A DNA stretch of 64,000 nucleotides from Nocardia higoensis (GCF_015477835.1 NZ_JADLQN010000001.1:930001-994000), one strand, 5' to 3'; shown: positions 7,783 through 20,087, numbered from the stretch's first letter. Notes: a model not told the origin generated them from the letters alone. Translations and numbers: made by a program.

Positions 7783-8846
7783 GACCACACCTCCTGGATC
7801 GCGGGATCGCGGACGACCGGGCAGCGCCCCCAGCCCTCGACTTCGCGTTCGTCGGGCGCGGTCAGCTCGGTGGGCTCGGTGCGCGGTTCGGCGAGCAGAC
7901 CGCGTGCGACGCACCAGGCGTCGTCGTAGATGGTCCGCAGATAGCGGTGCGGCCCGTCGGGGAAGACGGTGAGCACGCGCGTTCCCGGCTCGCGCCTCGC
8001 GATCCACCCGGCCACGAGCGCCGCGGCCCCGGTACTCCATCCACCCGCCAGGCAGGTTCGCGCGGCGAGCGCCCGGCAGGAGGCGACGGCTTCCACAGGC
8101 CCGACCCAATGCACTTCGTCGTAGTCGGAGTAGACGACGTTGCGCGGCAGAATGCTGCTGCCGAGTCCGCGCATGATCCGGGTCCTCGCCGGTTGGCCGA
8201 AGATCCGCGAACCGACCGAGTCCACGCCGACCACCCGCAGCCGCGGCCAGTGTTCGCGCAGATACCTGGTCAGGCCCGCGCAGTGCCCGCCCGACCCGAC
8301 GGTGGTGACGAGCACGTCCATCGGTTCGGCTTGGCCGAGGATCTCGTGCGCCATCGCGGCATAGCCCAGCGCGTTGTCGGGATTGTTGTACTGATCCGGC
8401 CAGTAGGCGTTCGGCGTCGCATCGAGTATCTCGGCGAGCCGATCCAGGCGGGCGCGTTGCCATCCGCCCTGGGGATGCGGATGATCGACGATCGCGAGCT
8501 CGACGCCGTAGGAATCGAACAGTGCCCGCATCTCCGGTTCGAGTTCGCGGTCGACGACCAGGGTCACCGGATGCCCGAGAGCCTTTCCCGCCAATGCCAA
8601 GCCGATACCGAGCGTGCCGCTGGTGGACTCGACGATCGCGGCGCCCGGCAGCAGTTCGCCGCGGTCCGTGGCCGCGATGAGCATCGCCGTCGCGGCACGG
8701 GCCTTCATCCCGCCTACGCCCGCCGATTCGATCTTCGCCCAGTACCGCGTGTTCCCCGTCGCGTCCGCGGGCACCTCGGTCAGTGGGGTGCCGCCGATGA
8801 GCCGGAGCAGTCCGCCGCGCCCGCCGTGGGGCTCGACCGCGGTCAT
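7779..8846 (-). CDS. PLP-dependent cysteine-synthase-fold enzyme (SbnA/CysK-like)
   Basis: A 355-residue fold-type II PLP enzyme. The PLP lysine lies in ESAGVGGMKARAA, the substrate loop in VESTSGTLGIGLA, and the phosphate-binding glycines in TTVGSGGHCAG. The usual N-P-x-x-S-x-K sequence is altered, so it is not a housekeeping cysteine synthase. The closest functional models are SbnA and other beta-replacement enzymes that join O-phospho-serine or O-acetyl-serine to an amine nucleophile, as in the synthesis of 2,3-diaminopropionate-containing chelators. Start and stop overlap both neighbours by 4 bp. I infer that it builds the amino-acid backbone of the metallophore. Confidence 0.88.
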   Translation of the reverse strand: MTAVEPHGGRGGLLRLIGGTPLTEVPADATGNTRYWAKIESAGVGGMKARAATAMLIAATDRGELLPGAAIVESTSGTLGIGLALAGKALGHPVTLVVDRELEPEMRALFDSYGVELAIVDHPHPQGGWQRARLDRLAEILDATPNAYWPDQYNNPDNALGYAAMAHEILGQAEPMDVLVTTVGSGGHCAGLTRYLREHWPRLRVVGVDSVGSRIFGQPARTRIMRGLGSSILPRNVVYSDYDEVHWVGPVEAVASCRALAARTCLAGGWSTGAAALVAGWIARREPGTRVLTVFPDGPHRYLRTIYDDAWCVARGLLAEPRTEPTELTAPDEREVEGWGRCPVVRDPAIQEVWS

Positions 8847-9703
8847 CGTCGATCCCCGTTCCGGTAGTGGAAAAGCGTGCTCGGGTTGCCGTCGAGGGAG
8901 AAGAACGGATACGGCTCGGCGGAGACCGCGCTGACAGCCCCCTCCCCGAGGAACCACGGCAACACCGCGCTGCCGCTCTGGGCGAACATCACCAGGGGGA
9001 TCCCTCGCCCGCCCGCGTCCTGGAGCAGGGCGTCGAAGCTGCCGTTCACCAGCGTCATCCCGGTGACCAGCATCGCGTCGTACTCCTCGGTGACAGCGGT
9101 GGTCGATGTCACGATGGTCTCGCCCCATTCGGTGGTGCCGCCCGCGTTGTCGCAGGCGATGTAGTACAGGCCACGCCGACGCAGCTCGGCCAGCAGAGAA
9201 TTGACGACACCGACGACCAGGACTCTGGTGATGCCCTGGGCCGGGAGCAGATCGACGACCGCCCGCGCGCGACTCTGCGATTTGGCCAGTGAGGACCCTC
9301 CGTCGACGATCACCGGCCTGCCGTGGGCCTCCGCCGCCCGCGGATGCGGATGGACGTGCATGAGATAGGCGTCGAGCGCGGCGATACGGACGGCCGGGAC
9401 GCGATGATCGAGCAGGTCGCCGATGCTCGCGCCCACGCACTGGTCCAGGACGCCGGACAGATCGTGCGGGTGCGCTCCCTCCAGTCCGCACGAGCCCACC
9501 GCGGAACCGACACGGAGACTGAGGATCTCGTTGCGGTAGCCGTGGGAGCGACCGGCGTGCTTGGTGCCGTATGAGGTCGAAAAGGCGGTCGCGACGGTCA
9601 GTTCACCAGGCGACGGGCCGAGCGCGCCGGCGCGGACCAGGTCGAGGAGTTCGGCTACGGTGGCCGGTCGTTCGGCGGCGGTGCGCCGCTGCGTCGGCAT
9701 CAT
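8843..9703 (-). CDS. DUF4213/DUF364 family protein (putative heavy-metal chelation family)
   Basis: A 286-residue protein. The N-terminal third matches the DUF4213 enolase-N-like fold (GTKHAGRSHGY, SAVGSCGLE, ALDAYL). The C-terminal two thirds match the DUF364 Rossmann-like domain (ITRVLVVGVVNSLLAELRRR, TSTTAVTEEYDAMLVTGMTLVNGS). This family is annotated as putative heavy-metal chelation proteins on structural grounds, and its members often sit in metal-uptake loci; the biochemistry is unknown. The ATGATG start at 9703 overlaps the ATP-grasp stop, and the end overlaps the PLP enzyme. Its central position among biosynthetic genes suggests an enzymatic or metal-handling role in metallophore assembly. 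Confidence 0.82.
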   Translation of the reverse strand: MMPTQRRTAAERPATVAELLDLVRAGALGPSPGELTVATAFSTSYGTKHAGRSHGYRNEILSLRVGSAVGSCGLEGAHPHDLSGVLDQCVGASIGDLLDHRVPAVRIAALDAYLMHVHPHPRAAEAHGRPVIVDGGSSLAKSQSRARAVVDLLPAQGITRVLVVGVVNSLLAELRRRGLYYIACDNAGGTTEWGETIVTSTTAVTEEYDAMLVTGMTLVNGSFDALLQDAGGRGIPLVMFAQSGSAVLPWFLGEGAVSAVSAEPYPFFSLDGNPSTLFHYRNGDRR

Positions 9704-10965
9704 GCGCGTTCGCCGGGGTCGCGATAGGACACATGCAGGTTCTCGATGAGCTTCCGCGCGATCGCCCCCGCGGCATCCGGCTCCGGATCGACCACCATCA
9801 CGTGACCGAGGTACTCGTTGTTGTTGTCGGCCGCCCGCACGAGCTTGCCGTCCTCGGCCAGTTGATGCTCGACAATGTGACCGGCGCCGGACCACTCCTC
9901 GCCGCCGTCGATGCGTTCGAGTTCGCCCGCTCGGTCCGGCACCAGGAAAGCGATGGCGGCACTGCCGACTCCGGTAGCACGCGCGTGCAGCTCGGGCCGG
10001 TGGCCGGCCGCGAGATCGGCGTGGACCGCGGGCAGGTCGATGCCGGTGACTCGCCGCACCAGTTCGGTGATCCGGTTGCCCGCGGGCCGGGGGTTGACTT
10101 CGATCAGGCGCGGGCCCTCGATGGTCAGTTTGATCTCGATGTGGGCCACCGTGTCGTTCAACCCCAGTGCTTCGATCGCCGATCGCGCGAGATCGCCGAT
10201 ACTCTCGGCCTGAGCGGGCTCGAGTGCCGCCGGGAACATGTGGCCGGCCTCGATGAAGCACCCGGATCCGACCACTCGCTTGTCGGTGATGCCGACGACC
10301 GAGGTGTGACCGGCCCATGTCACCGTCTCGACGCTGTATTCCGGACCGTGCACATACTGCTCGATCAGCACCTCCGGCGGACGCAGTTGCCCGCGCGCGT
10401 TCACCGGGAAACCGGCGATCGCTGCCACGGCGGCGGCCAGTTCGTCGGCGTTGTCCACCAGGCGGACGAACATTCCGCCGCACAGGTCGACCGGTTTGAC
10501 GACCAGTGGATATCCGATCCGCTCGGCCTCGGCGGCGATCTCGCTCCACTGGTCCGCGACCGCGAAATCGGGGCCGGGAACGCCTGCGGCGGCACAGATG
10601 CGACGGGTCGAGGATTTACTGCACGCGGCGGCGACCGCGTCCCGGCTCGGCCCGGGAAGACCGAGGTCGGCGGCGATGGCCGCGACGGTCGGCAGGTAGT
10701 AGTCACATGAGGACAGCACACCGTCGAATCGCAGCGCCTCGTGCAAGCCACGCACGAAAGGCAGCAGCGCGGCTTCGTCGTTGGTTTCGGCGGAGACGAT
10801 GTTCGTGGCGCCCAGCAATGGATGACCGGCCACGCTCGCGGACTTCAGGTAGTGATCGAGATTCCTGGTCAGGAAGGTGAATTCATGGCCTCGGCGGTGA
10901 ATTCCGCGTGGCAGCAGCGTGCTCATCGACCCGACCCAGCTCTCCACCATGAGTAGATGCCCCAT
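9700..10965 (-). CDS. ATP-grasp carboxylate-amine ligase, first gene of the metallophore operon
   Basis: A 421-residue ATP-grasp enzyme. Recognisable parts are the pre-ATP-grasp domain (MGHLLMVESWVG), the lid Lys segment YPLVVKPVDLCGGMFV, the hinge IEQYVHGPEYSVE, and the metal-binding AHIEIKLTIEGPRLIEVNPR followed by AGNRITELV. The family forms amide or ester bonds through acyl-phosphates (compare BacD, DapE-like and siderophore ligases). The ATG at 10965 is preferred over one at 10992 because GAGGAGG lies 4 nt upstream, and the -10 at the Fur/Zur-like box would leave no room for a leader before 10992. It probably joins two amino acids in the metallophore scaffold. Confidence 0.88.
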   Translation of the reverse strand: MGHLLMVESWVGSMSTLLPRGIHRRGHEFTFLTRNLDHYLKSASVAGHPLLGATNIVSAETNDEAALLPFVRGLHEALRFDGVLSSCDYYLPTVAAIAADLGLPGPSRDAVAAACSKSSTRRICAAAGVPGPDFAVADQWSEIAAEAERIGYPLVVKPVDLCGGMFVRLVDNADELAAAVAAIAGFPVNARGQLRPPEVLIEQYVHGPEYSVETVTWAGHTSVVGITDKRVVGSGCFIEAGHMFPAALEPAQAESIGDLARSAIEALGLNDTVAHIEIKLTIEGPRLIEVNPRPAGNRITELVRRVTGIDLPAVHADLAAGHRPELHARATGVGSAAIAFLVPDRAGELERIDGGEEWSGAGHIVEHQLAEDGKLVRAADNNNEYLGHVMVVDPEPDAAGAIARKLIENLHVSYRDPGERA

Positions 10966-10992
10966 GCGGCCTCCTCGACATCTCGTAGGCAT

Positions 10993-11011
10993 GCAAATGA
11001 TAATCGTTCCC
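10993..11011 (-). promoter_or_regulatory. Fur/Zur-like box and -10 of the metallophore operon
   Basis: Read on the minus strand the site is GGGAACGATTATCATTTGC, sharing GRRAAYSAYTATCRT with two other sites in this window (11846-11865 and 11960-11979). TATCAT inside it fits an actinobacterial -10 (TAnnnT), so a repressor here would block transcription directly. The pattern resembles Zur/Fur-family operators rather than the IdeR/DmdR iron box. Zinc is therefore the favoured signal, but this is inferred. Confidence 0.55.
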
Positions 11012-11048
11012 GATAGCGCGTGAAAGGCATTCCCCGGGAAGGCTTTTC

Positions 11049-11081
11049 GATCGCCCGGCGGTCCACGACCGCCGGGCGATC
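11049..11081 (-). terminator. Perfect 15-bp hairpin downstream of the secreted protein gene
   Basis: Arms 11049-11063 and 11067-11081 are perfectly complementary around a 3-nt loop, starting 9 nt past the stop of the leftward gene at 11090. No U-tract follows on the minus strand. It separates this transcript from the metallophore promoter at about 11000. Confidence 0.7.
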
Positions 11082-11089
11082 GGATCGGC

Positions 11090-11797
11090 CTACTTGGCCG
11101 GAGCGGGCGGGGGAGAGGTGATGGTGGTGAAGTACTGCGCGGCGGCCATGATCGCGACCGGAGCTGTCACCAGCAGCTGCCCGGCCACCGTGCCCAAGGC
11201 GCCGATCGCCAAGATGCCGCCCACGCAACCCACGGCCGCGGCCGGGACAAAAGCGCCGAACAGCCCGACGATGGCCGCCGACGCGACCGTCGCCCCCGCG
11301 ATCCCGCCGAGCACGCAACCCACCGCCGCACCGCCGAGACCGCCGACCAGCGTGCCCACGGTCGCGCCCATGGAGATGGTGCTGGTCATCCGGCTCCACG
11401 CGGCCTGCTCACGGTCGTACTCGTTCTTCCAGGGCGCCTTGTCCTCGAAGGGGAGAGCGACCGGCTGGTACCGCGCGTGCTCGAGATCGAACTGCGGCGT
11501 CAGAGTGGCGGTGCGGTCGGCGATATGGGCAGCGATGGGGAACACGAAATCATCGACCCGAAAGGACAATTCGGTCCCCGCGAGGACGGTGCCGTCCTCC
11601 GCCGCGATCTCGAAGACGCCGTTCTCTACACGCATCGTGCCGCTGTCGATGGACACGACGGTGGCCGTCTCGGTGGTTTCGGCGCGGTACCCGACGGCGC
11701 CGGGTGCAGTCGCCTGCGCCTGGGCGTGGCCGGCGGTCATGGCGGTGAACAGCGTGGCCGCGCCCAAAGCGGTGGCGACGGTCCTGGTGATCGACAT
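11090..11797 (-). CDS. Exported glycine/alanine-rich protein of unknown function with a Fur/Zur-like box
   Basis: A 235-residue protein not assigned to a named family. The first 28 residues form a Sec signal peptide with an AHA-Q type cleavage site. A beta-rich polar segment follows (to about residue 130), containing DLEHARYQPVALPFEDKAPW. The C-terminal 95 residues carry two long Gly/Ala hydrophobic stretches (GTLVGGLGGAAVGCVLGGIA and a later copy), likely membrane-inserting, and a proline-rich end. The ATG at 11797 is chosen because GAGGG lies 9 nt upstream; ATG 11806 is too close. A Fur/Zur-like operator precedes it, so it may belong to the metallophore regulon as an envelope or pore-type component. 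Function is unknown. Confidence 0.75.
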   Translation of the reverse strand: MSITRTVATALGAATLFTAMTAGHAQAQATAPGAVGYRAETTETATVVSIDSGTMRVENGVFEIAAEDGTVLAGTELSFRVDDFVFPIAAHIADRTATLTPQFDLEHARYQPVALPFEDKAPWKNEYDREQAAWSRMTSTISMGATVGTLVGGLGGAAVGCVLGGIAGATVASAAIVGLFGAFVPAAAVGCVGGILAIGALGTVAGQLLVTAPVAIMAAAQYFTTITSPPPAPAK

Positions 11798-11845
11798 AGT
11801 TGACATCCCTCATCGAAGTGCGAAGTGGCCGAAGGCCGCACGCAT

Positions 11846-11865
11846 CATAACGATAATGATTTCCA
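11846..11865 (-). promoter_or_regulatory. Fur/Zur-like box upstream of the secreted protein gene
   Basis: On the minus strand the sequence is TGGAAATCATTATCGTTATG, matching the 15-mer consensus of the other two sites in all conserved positions. TATGAT just downstream (overlapping the box) is a good -10, giving a short leader with GAGGG before the gene. It is the second of three related boxes within 1 kb. Confidence 0.55.
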
Positions 11866-11959
11866 TTTGCATAGCGGGGATCTCGCGGCGGGTGGACCGG
11901 GCGCGTCCGGTACGACACGAAACACGCCTTTGCGCAGCAAGTTTCATGGACGGAGCTAA

Positions 11960-11979
11960 TTGAAAACGACTATCATGTA
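11960..11979 (+). promoter_or_regulatory. Fur/Zur-like box over a leaderless promoter
   Basis: TTGAAAACGACTATCATGTA includes the -10 TATCAT (11971-11976), exactly 6 nt before the ATG at 11983, so the transcript is probably leaderless. It shares GRRAAYSAYTATCRT with the boxes at 10993 and 11846. A bound repressor would cover the -10. Confidence 0.55.
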
Positions 11980-11982
11980 TCT

Positions 11983-12783
11983 ATGTCCGTGGACGACCGT
12001 CAGCTCCGCGCCTTCGATACCGCAGGCAGCGACTTCCACCGCCTCGCCGCCCATCTGTGGGACCCCATCGGCGCGGCGACCGTCGCCGCCACCGCCCCTT
12101 CGCCCGGCGACCGCGTTCTCGACGCGTGCTGCGGCACCGGCGCCTCGGCGATACCGGCCGCCCGTCTCATCGGACCCGAAGGGCACCTCGACGCGATCGA
12201 CCTCTCCGCCCCCTTGCTCGCCGAACTGGCTCGCGACGCCGCGGATCTTCCCCAGCTGCACCCCCACCTCGCCGACGCCACCGCCTGGCCCGAGGACGGT
12301 TACGACATCGTCCAAGCGGTGCTGGGTATCTTCTTCTTTCCCGACATGACCGCCGGCACCCGTCACCTCATCAGCCGAGTGCGCCCCGGCGGCCGCGTCG
12401 GGCTCACCATCTGGCGCCGCGGCGCCATGGAAGTCCCCGGCCAGGCCCTGCGCGCCGCCGTCGCCGAGGTCACCGGCACGCCCGCACCGCCGCGGCCCGT
12501 CCGTCTCATCGACGACGTCAACCGCGTCGATGAATTCCGCAGGTGGTTGACCAGCCAAGGGCTGCGCGAGGTCACCGTCGAGGAACGTCCCCTGCACCTG
12601 CCCGTCACTCCCGAACTCGCTTGGCTGGTGGTCACCGGATCCGGCTTCGTGGCCGCACTCGCCGATCTCGACGCTGATCAGATCCGAGCCGTCCGCCGGA
12701 TCTACCTCGACACACTCGCCTCCTCCTCGACCACCCACTTCGACGCGACCACACTCGTCGCCGTCGGTACTCCTATCGCCTGA
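11983..12783 (+). CDS. UbiE-like class I SAM-dependent methyltransferase
   Basis: A 266-residue Rossmann-fold methyltransferase. Motif I is VLDACCGTGASAIPAARLIG, motif II is HLDAIDLSAPLLAEL, and motif IV/post-I is GYDIVQAVLGIFFFP. The region RHLISRVRPGGRVGLTIW is the usual strand beta5 area. It resembles the UbiE/COQ5-type family but not a specific enzyme. It is divergent from the metallophore block, and its ATG follows a -10 by 6 nt with no Shine-Dalgarno sequence, so translation is probably leaderless. The promoter lies inside a Fur/Zur-like box, linking it to the same metal response. Substrate unknown. Confidence 0.82.
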   Translation: MSVDDRQLRAFDTAGSDFHRLAAHLWDPIGAATVAATAPSPGDRVLDACCGTGASAIPAARLIGPEGHLDAIDLSAPLLAELARDAADLPQLHPHLADATAWPEDGYDIVQAVLGIFFFPDMTAGTRHLISRVRPGGRVGLTIWRRGAMEVPGQALRAAVAEVTGTPAPPRPVRLIDDVNRVDEFRRWLTSQGLREVTVEERPLHLPVTPELAWLVVTGSGFVAALADLDADQIRAVRRIYLDTLASSSTTHFDATTLVAVGTPIA

Positions 12784-13079
12784 CAGTCACTCGCCTCCTG
12801 CGCGCACCCCACGACCCGTGCCTGTTCAGCAGGCGCACCGGACCCGCCCGGCCCGTCCGCGCCGACACCGGCCCGAGCGGGCGCACGGGGGATCGGCATG
12901 CCTCGTTTCAGGCATGTGCATCGCCTTGTCCGACGAGCGGAAGGCGGCGGCACGTAGAGTTGCCGAGGGACCAGCCGCCGAACCAGCTGGTCGGCTGTCG
13001 AGCACACGGCAACCGGCCCGGCGTCCCCGCTCGGGTCCGCGCATGTCCGGTCCGAGGCGATCACGATATGAGGACGGTC
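12784..13079. other. Intergenic region with an inverted repeat
   Basis: No convincing gene is seen in these 296 bases. CATGCCT (12897-12903) and AGGCATG (12910-12916) form a 7-bp inverted repeat with a 6-nt spacer, which may be an operator or weak hairpin upstream of the hybrid kinase. Confidence 0.4.
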
Positions 13080-17062
<3,983 letters not shown>

Positions 17063-17066
<4 letters not shown>

Positions 17067-19471
17067 CGGACATCGGTGCGCCCGGCACCCCCGGCCCGGC
17101 GCCGGCGGTCGCCCCGGGCGCCCACGAGGCCGACCTGCCCGCCGTTCCCCAGCCCGCCGTGACCCGGCTGGCCGCCACCGTGGAGCGGTTGCGCGCCGAG
17201 ATCGCCCAGGCCCAGGCGGCCGCGGACGGCCGGGCGTTGATCGAGATGGCCAAGGGCGTGCTGGTCGAGAGGTTGCACTGCGGACCCACCGAGGCGGCGC
17301 GTCAGCTGGACGCGCTGGCCGAGCGCGCCGGTGTCACGGCGCTGGAACTGGCCGCGGATCTGGTCAACCAGGCCGCCCAGGACAAGGTGAGCGCGACCGT
17401 CGAAGAGTTCCTCGTGCGCACCTCCACACCGGAGGAATCCTCGGCCGCCGTGCGGCTGCGCACGGCCGAGAGCGGGCTGCTGGCGTCCGGCGATCCGCAG
17501 CGAGTCGCGCAATCGGTGCTCGAACACGCGCTCGCTCCGCTGGGCGCGACCGCGCTGGCGATCTGGTCGGTGGGCAGCGACGCGTCGTTGACACTGGTCG
17601 GATTCGCGGGCATCGACCCGCACGAGGCGGAGCGGTGGCGGTACGTGCCGCCCGGCGTCCTCACCCCGGCGCGCCAGTCGCTGGACGCACGTCAGACGCA
17701 GTGGATCGAGCATCTGGGCCGGTCGGGACTGCCCTCGATCGGTGACCGCGACGGTGGCCGGGCGGCGATTCCCGCCAGCGCGGGCGGCAGGCTGATCGGC
17801 GTACTGGAAGTGTGCTGGCCGCAGCCGCTGTCGCCGCAACCGCCCCAGGTGCGCAGGCAGCTCGAGGCGCTGGCCGAGCTGTGCGCGCACACACTGGAAG
17901 CCGACATGCCGACGGTGGTATTACCGGAACGATCTCACCTCGCCGATCTCGTCCGGCTGTCCGACAGCTTGTTCGACTCCGCGCTGGTATTGCTGCCCCA
18001 CTTCGGCGGCGACGGCGAACTCGCCGATTTCCGCATCCACCATGTCAACCGGAGCTTCGTCGATCCCGCGGGCCGCCCCCAGGGCATGGTCAACGGCGCA
18101 CTGCTGCTCGAGGCCTACCCGATGGCCGCGGCCGACGGGCAGTTGTTCGAGCGCATCGAGCACGTCTTCGCCACCGGCGAGACCTACCGCGCCGACCGGA
18201 TGGTGCTGACCGAGCTCGTCGACCAGGTCCCGCTGACCGTCTCGGCCGCTCTCAGCATCAGCCGCCACGGCGACACCCTGCTCATGGTGTGGCGGGTGGA
18301 GGACGAGACCGCCCGGCTCGCGGCGCTGCTGCAGCACGCCCAGCGCCTCGGCCGCGTCGGCGGCTTCGAGGAGAACGCCGCCACCGGTGAGATCACCTGG
18401 AGCAGCCAGCTCTACGCCCTCTACGGACTCACCCCGTCCGACGACCCGATCCCCTTGGCGCAATTACCCGCCCACGTCCACGACGACGACGCCGAGGCGG
18501 TCCAGCGACTGCTGCGGACATTGCTGCGTTACCGCCGGTCGGCGTCGGCGGCGTTCCGCATCATCCGGCCGAACGGCGACACCCGCCACATCCGCATCAT
18601 CGCCGAACCGGTCGTCGACACCGCCGGTCACCTGATGGCGCTGCGCGGCGCCTACCAGGACATCTCCGCCCAGCATTGGACCGAGGTCGCGCTCTCGGCC
18701 ACGCAGGACCGTCTGGTGCACACCGAGGAGCAGGCCGCCGAGCACAGCAGGCTCGCGCGTCAGCTGCAGCAGGCGATCATGCCCGCCGCGCAACCCTCGA
18801 TCGAGGCGTTCGGACTCCAGATCGCGGTCCGCTACCAGCCCACCGAGCAGGACGCTCTCGTCGGCGGCGACTGGTACGACGCGGTCGTGCTGCCCTCCAA
18901 ACAGATCCTGGTCTCCGTCGGCGACATCACCGGTCACGGCATCAAAGCCGCCACCGGAATGGTCGTGCTGCGCAACGCCCTTCGCGGCCTGGCCACCACC
19001 GGCGCCGGCCCCGGACAGATGCTGACCTGGCTCAACCACGTCACCCACTACCTCACCGACGACATCTACGCCACCGCTGTCTGCGGCCTCTACGATCCGC
19101 AGACCCGCGTCCTGCGCTGGGCTCGAGCCGGGCACCTGCCGCCGGTACTGATCCGCGACGGCGAGGCCGCCAACCTGCCCGAGATCCCGGGAATCCTGCT
19201 GGGCGCCGTGGCCGAGACGAGTTATCAGGAAGGCGAACTCCACCTCGAGCCCGACGATGTCCTGCTGCTCTACACCGACGGACTCGTCGAACGCCGCGGC
19301 CTCGACATCGACGAATGCGTAGCCAGGATGCTCGACCAGTCGGCCCGGTTCCGCGGCAGCCTGGACGATCTCGTGGACCATCTGCTCGACCGCAGCGACG
19401 CCGACACCGACGACGACACCTGTCTCGTGGGCATCAAGGTCGGGCAGGGATCCAGCACACCGACCAGCTAG
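17063..19471 (+). CDS. ANTAR-GAF-PAS-PP2C (SpoIIE/RsbU-type) serine phosphatase
   Basis: An 802-residue soluble regulator. An ANTAR-like helical domain opens the protein (33-105; ALIEMAKGVLVERLHC, TPTEAARQL-like pattern), then GAF (126-285), a PAS-like region (293-410), a second PAS with PAC (426-536; ending ALRGAYQDIS), and the SpoIIE/PP2C domain (566-793). Metal ligands are visible: GGDWYD with Asp603, VGDITGHG with Asp621, and DDDTCLV near the end. Such phosphatases usually dephosphorylate an anti-anti-sigma factor and release a stress sigma factor. ANTAR domains normally bind RNA hairpins, and their fusion to a PP2C is uncommon. It is translationally coupled (ATGA) to the hybrid kinase. 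Confidence 0.88.
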
Positions 19472-19493
19472 CGACGCCGAGGTCGGGTGGCGA

Positions 19494-20087
19494 TCACCGT
19501 TCCGCGGCCGCGAAGGCGGGCGGGGGGCTCGCGCCGCTGACGAGGGTGACCTCACGGACGCCGGGGACGGTGCGCACCAGCGCGGTGGCGATCCGTCGTT
19601 CGGAGTCGTCGGCGAATACCCCCGTCACGCGCACGGCACCGTCGCGGGCGGTGGCGTGCCAGCGGCGGGTGCGGGTGTAGTCGTCGAGACGGGCTTGCGC
19701 GCCGGCGGCGATCGCCTCGTCGGGGCGCAGCATGATCCGCAGCGCGTCGCCGCGGCTGAACATGCCCTGCACCCGTCCCTCGCCGTCGAGCACCGGCAGC
19801 GACCGGACCCCGTTGATCAGCAGCATCCGCACGACCTCGGCGAGATCCTGGTAGGCCGCCGCGGCGAGGGCCGGAGTGGTCATCACCTCTCGCACCGTGA
19901 CCACGGCATCCGGTTCGCCCGCGCGCAGGACGTCACCGCTGGTGAGCACCCCTACCAACCGCTGGTCGCGATCGAGCACCGGCAATGCGGCGAACCCGTG
20001 GTCGGTCAACATCACCGCCGCCACGCGGACCGGGGTGTCTTCGTTCACCGTCACCACCGGACGGCACATCACGTCGTGTACTCGCAT
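19494..20087 (-). CDS. CBS-pair protein with C-terminal BON domain
   Basis: A 197-residue cytosolic protein. Two CBS motifs form a Bateman module (residues 1-125; MCRPVVTVNEDTPVRVAAVM and MTTPALAAAAYQDLAEVVRM), which in this superfamily binds adenosyl ligands. A BON domain follows (130-190; WHATARDGAVRVTGVFADDS, PGVREVTLVSG). CBS-BON proteins are common hypoxia or stress proteins in mycobacteria and nocardiae; a role here is not proven. ATG 20087 with GAGGAGG 6 nt upstream is preferred to GTG 20090. It is convergent with the phosphatase and transcribed from an AT-rich region at 20090-20170. Confidence 0.88.
   Translation of the reverse strand: MRVHDVMCRPVVTVNEDTPVRVAAVMLTDHGFAALPVLDRDQRLVGVLTSGDVLRAGEPDAVVTVREVMTTPALAAAAYQDLAEVVRMLLINGVRSLPVLDGEGRVQGMFSRGDALRIMLRPDEAIAAGAQARLDDYTRTRRWHATARDGAVRVTGVFADDSERRIATALVRTVPGVREVTLVSGASPPPAFAAAER

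Noticed and set aside
10966..10992. ATG 10992 as the start of the ATP-grasp gene
   Set aside because: The likely transcript start is at or within this codon and no ribosome site precedes it, while ATG 10965 has GAGGAGG and the family-like N terminus.
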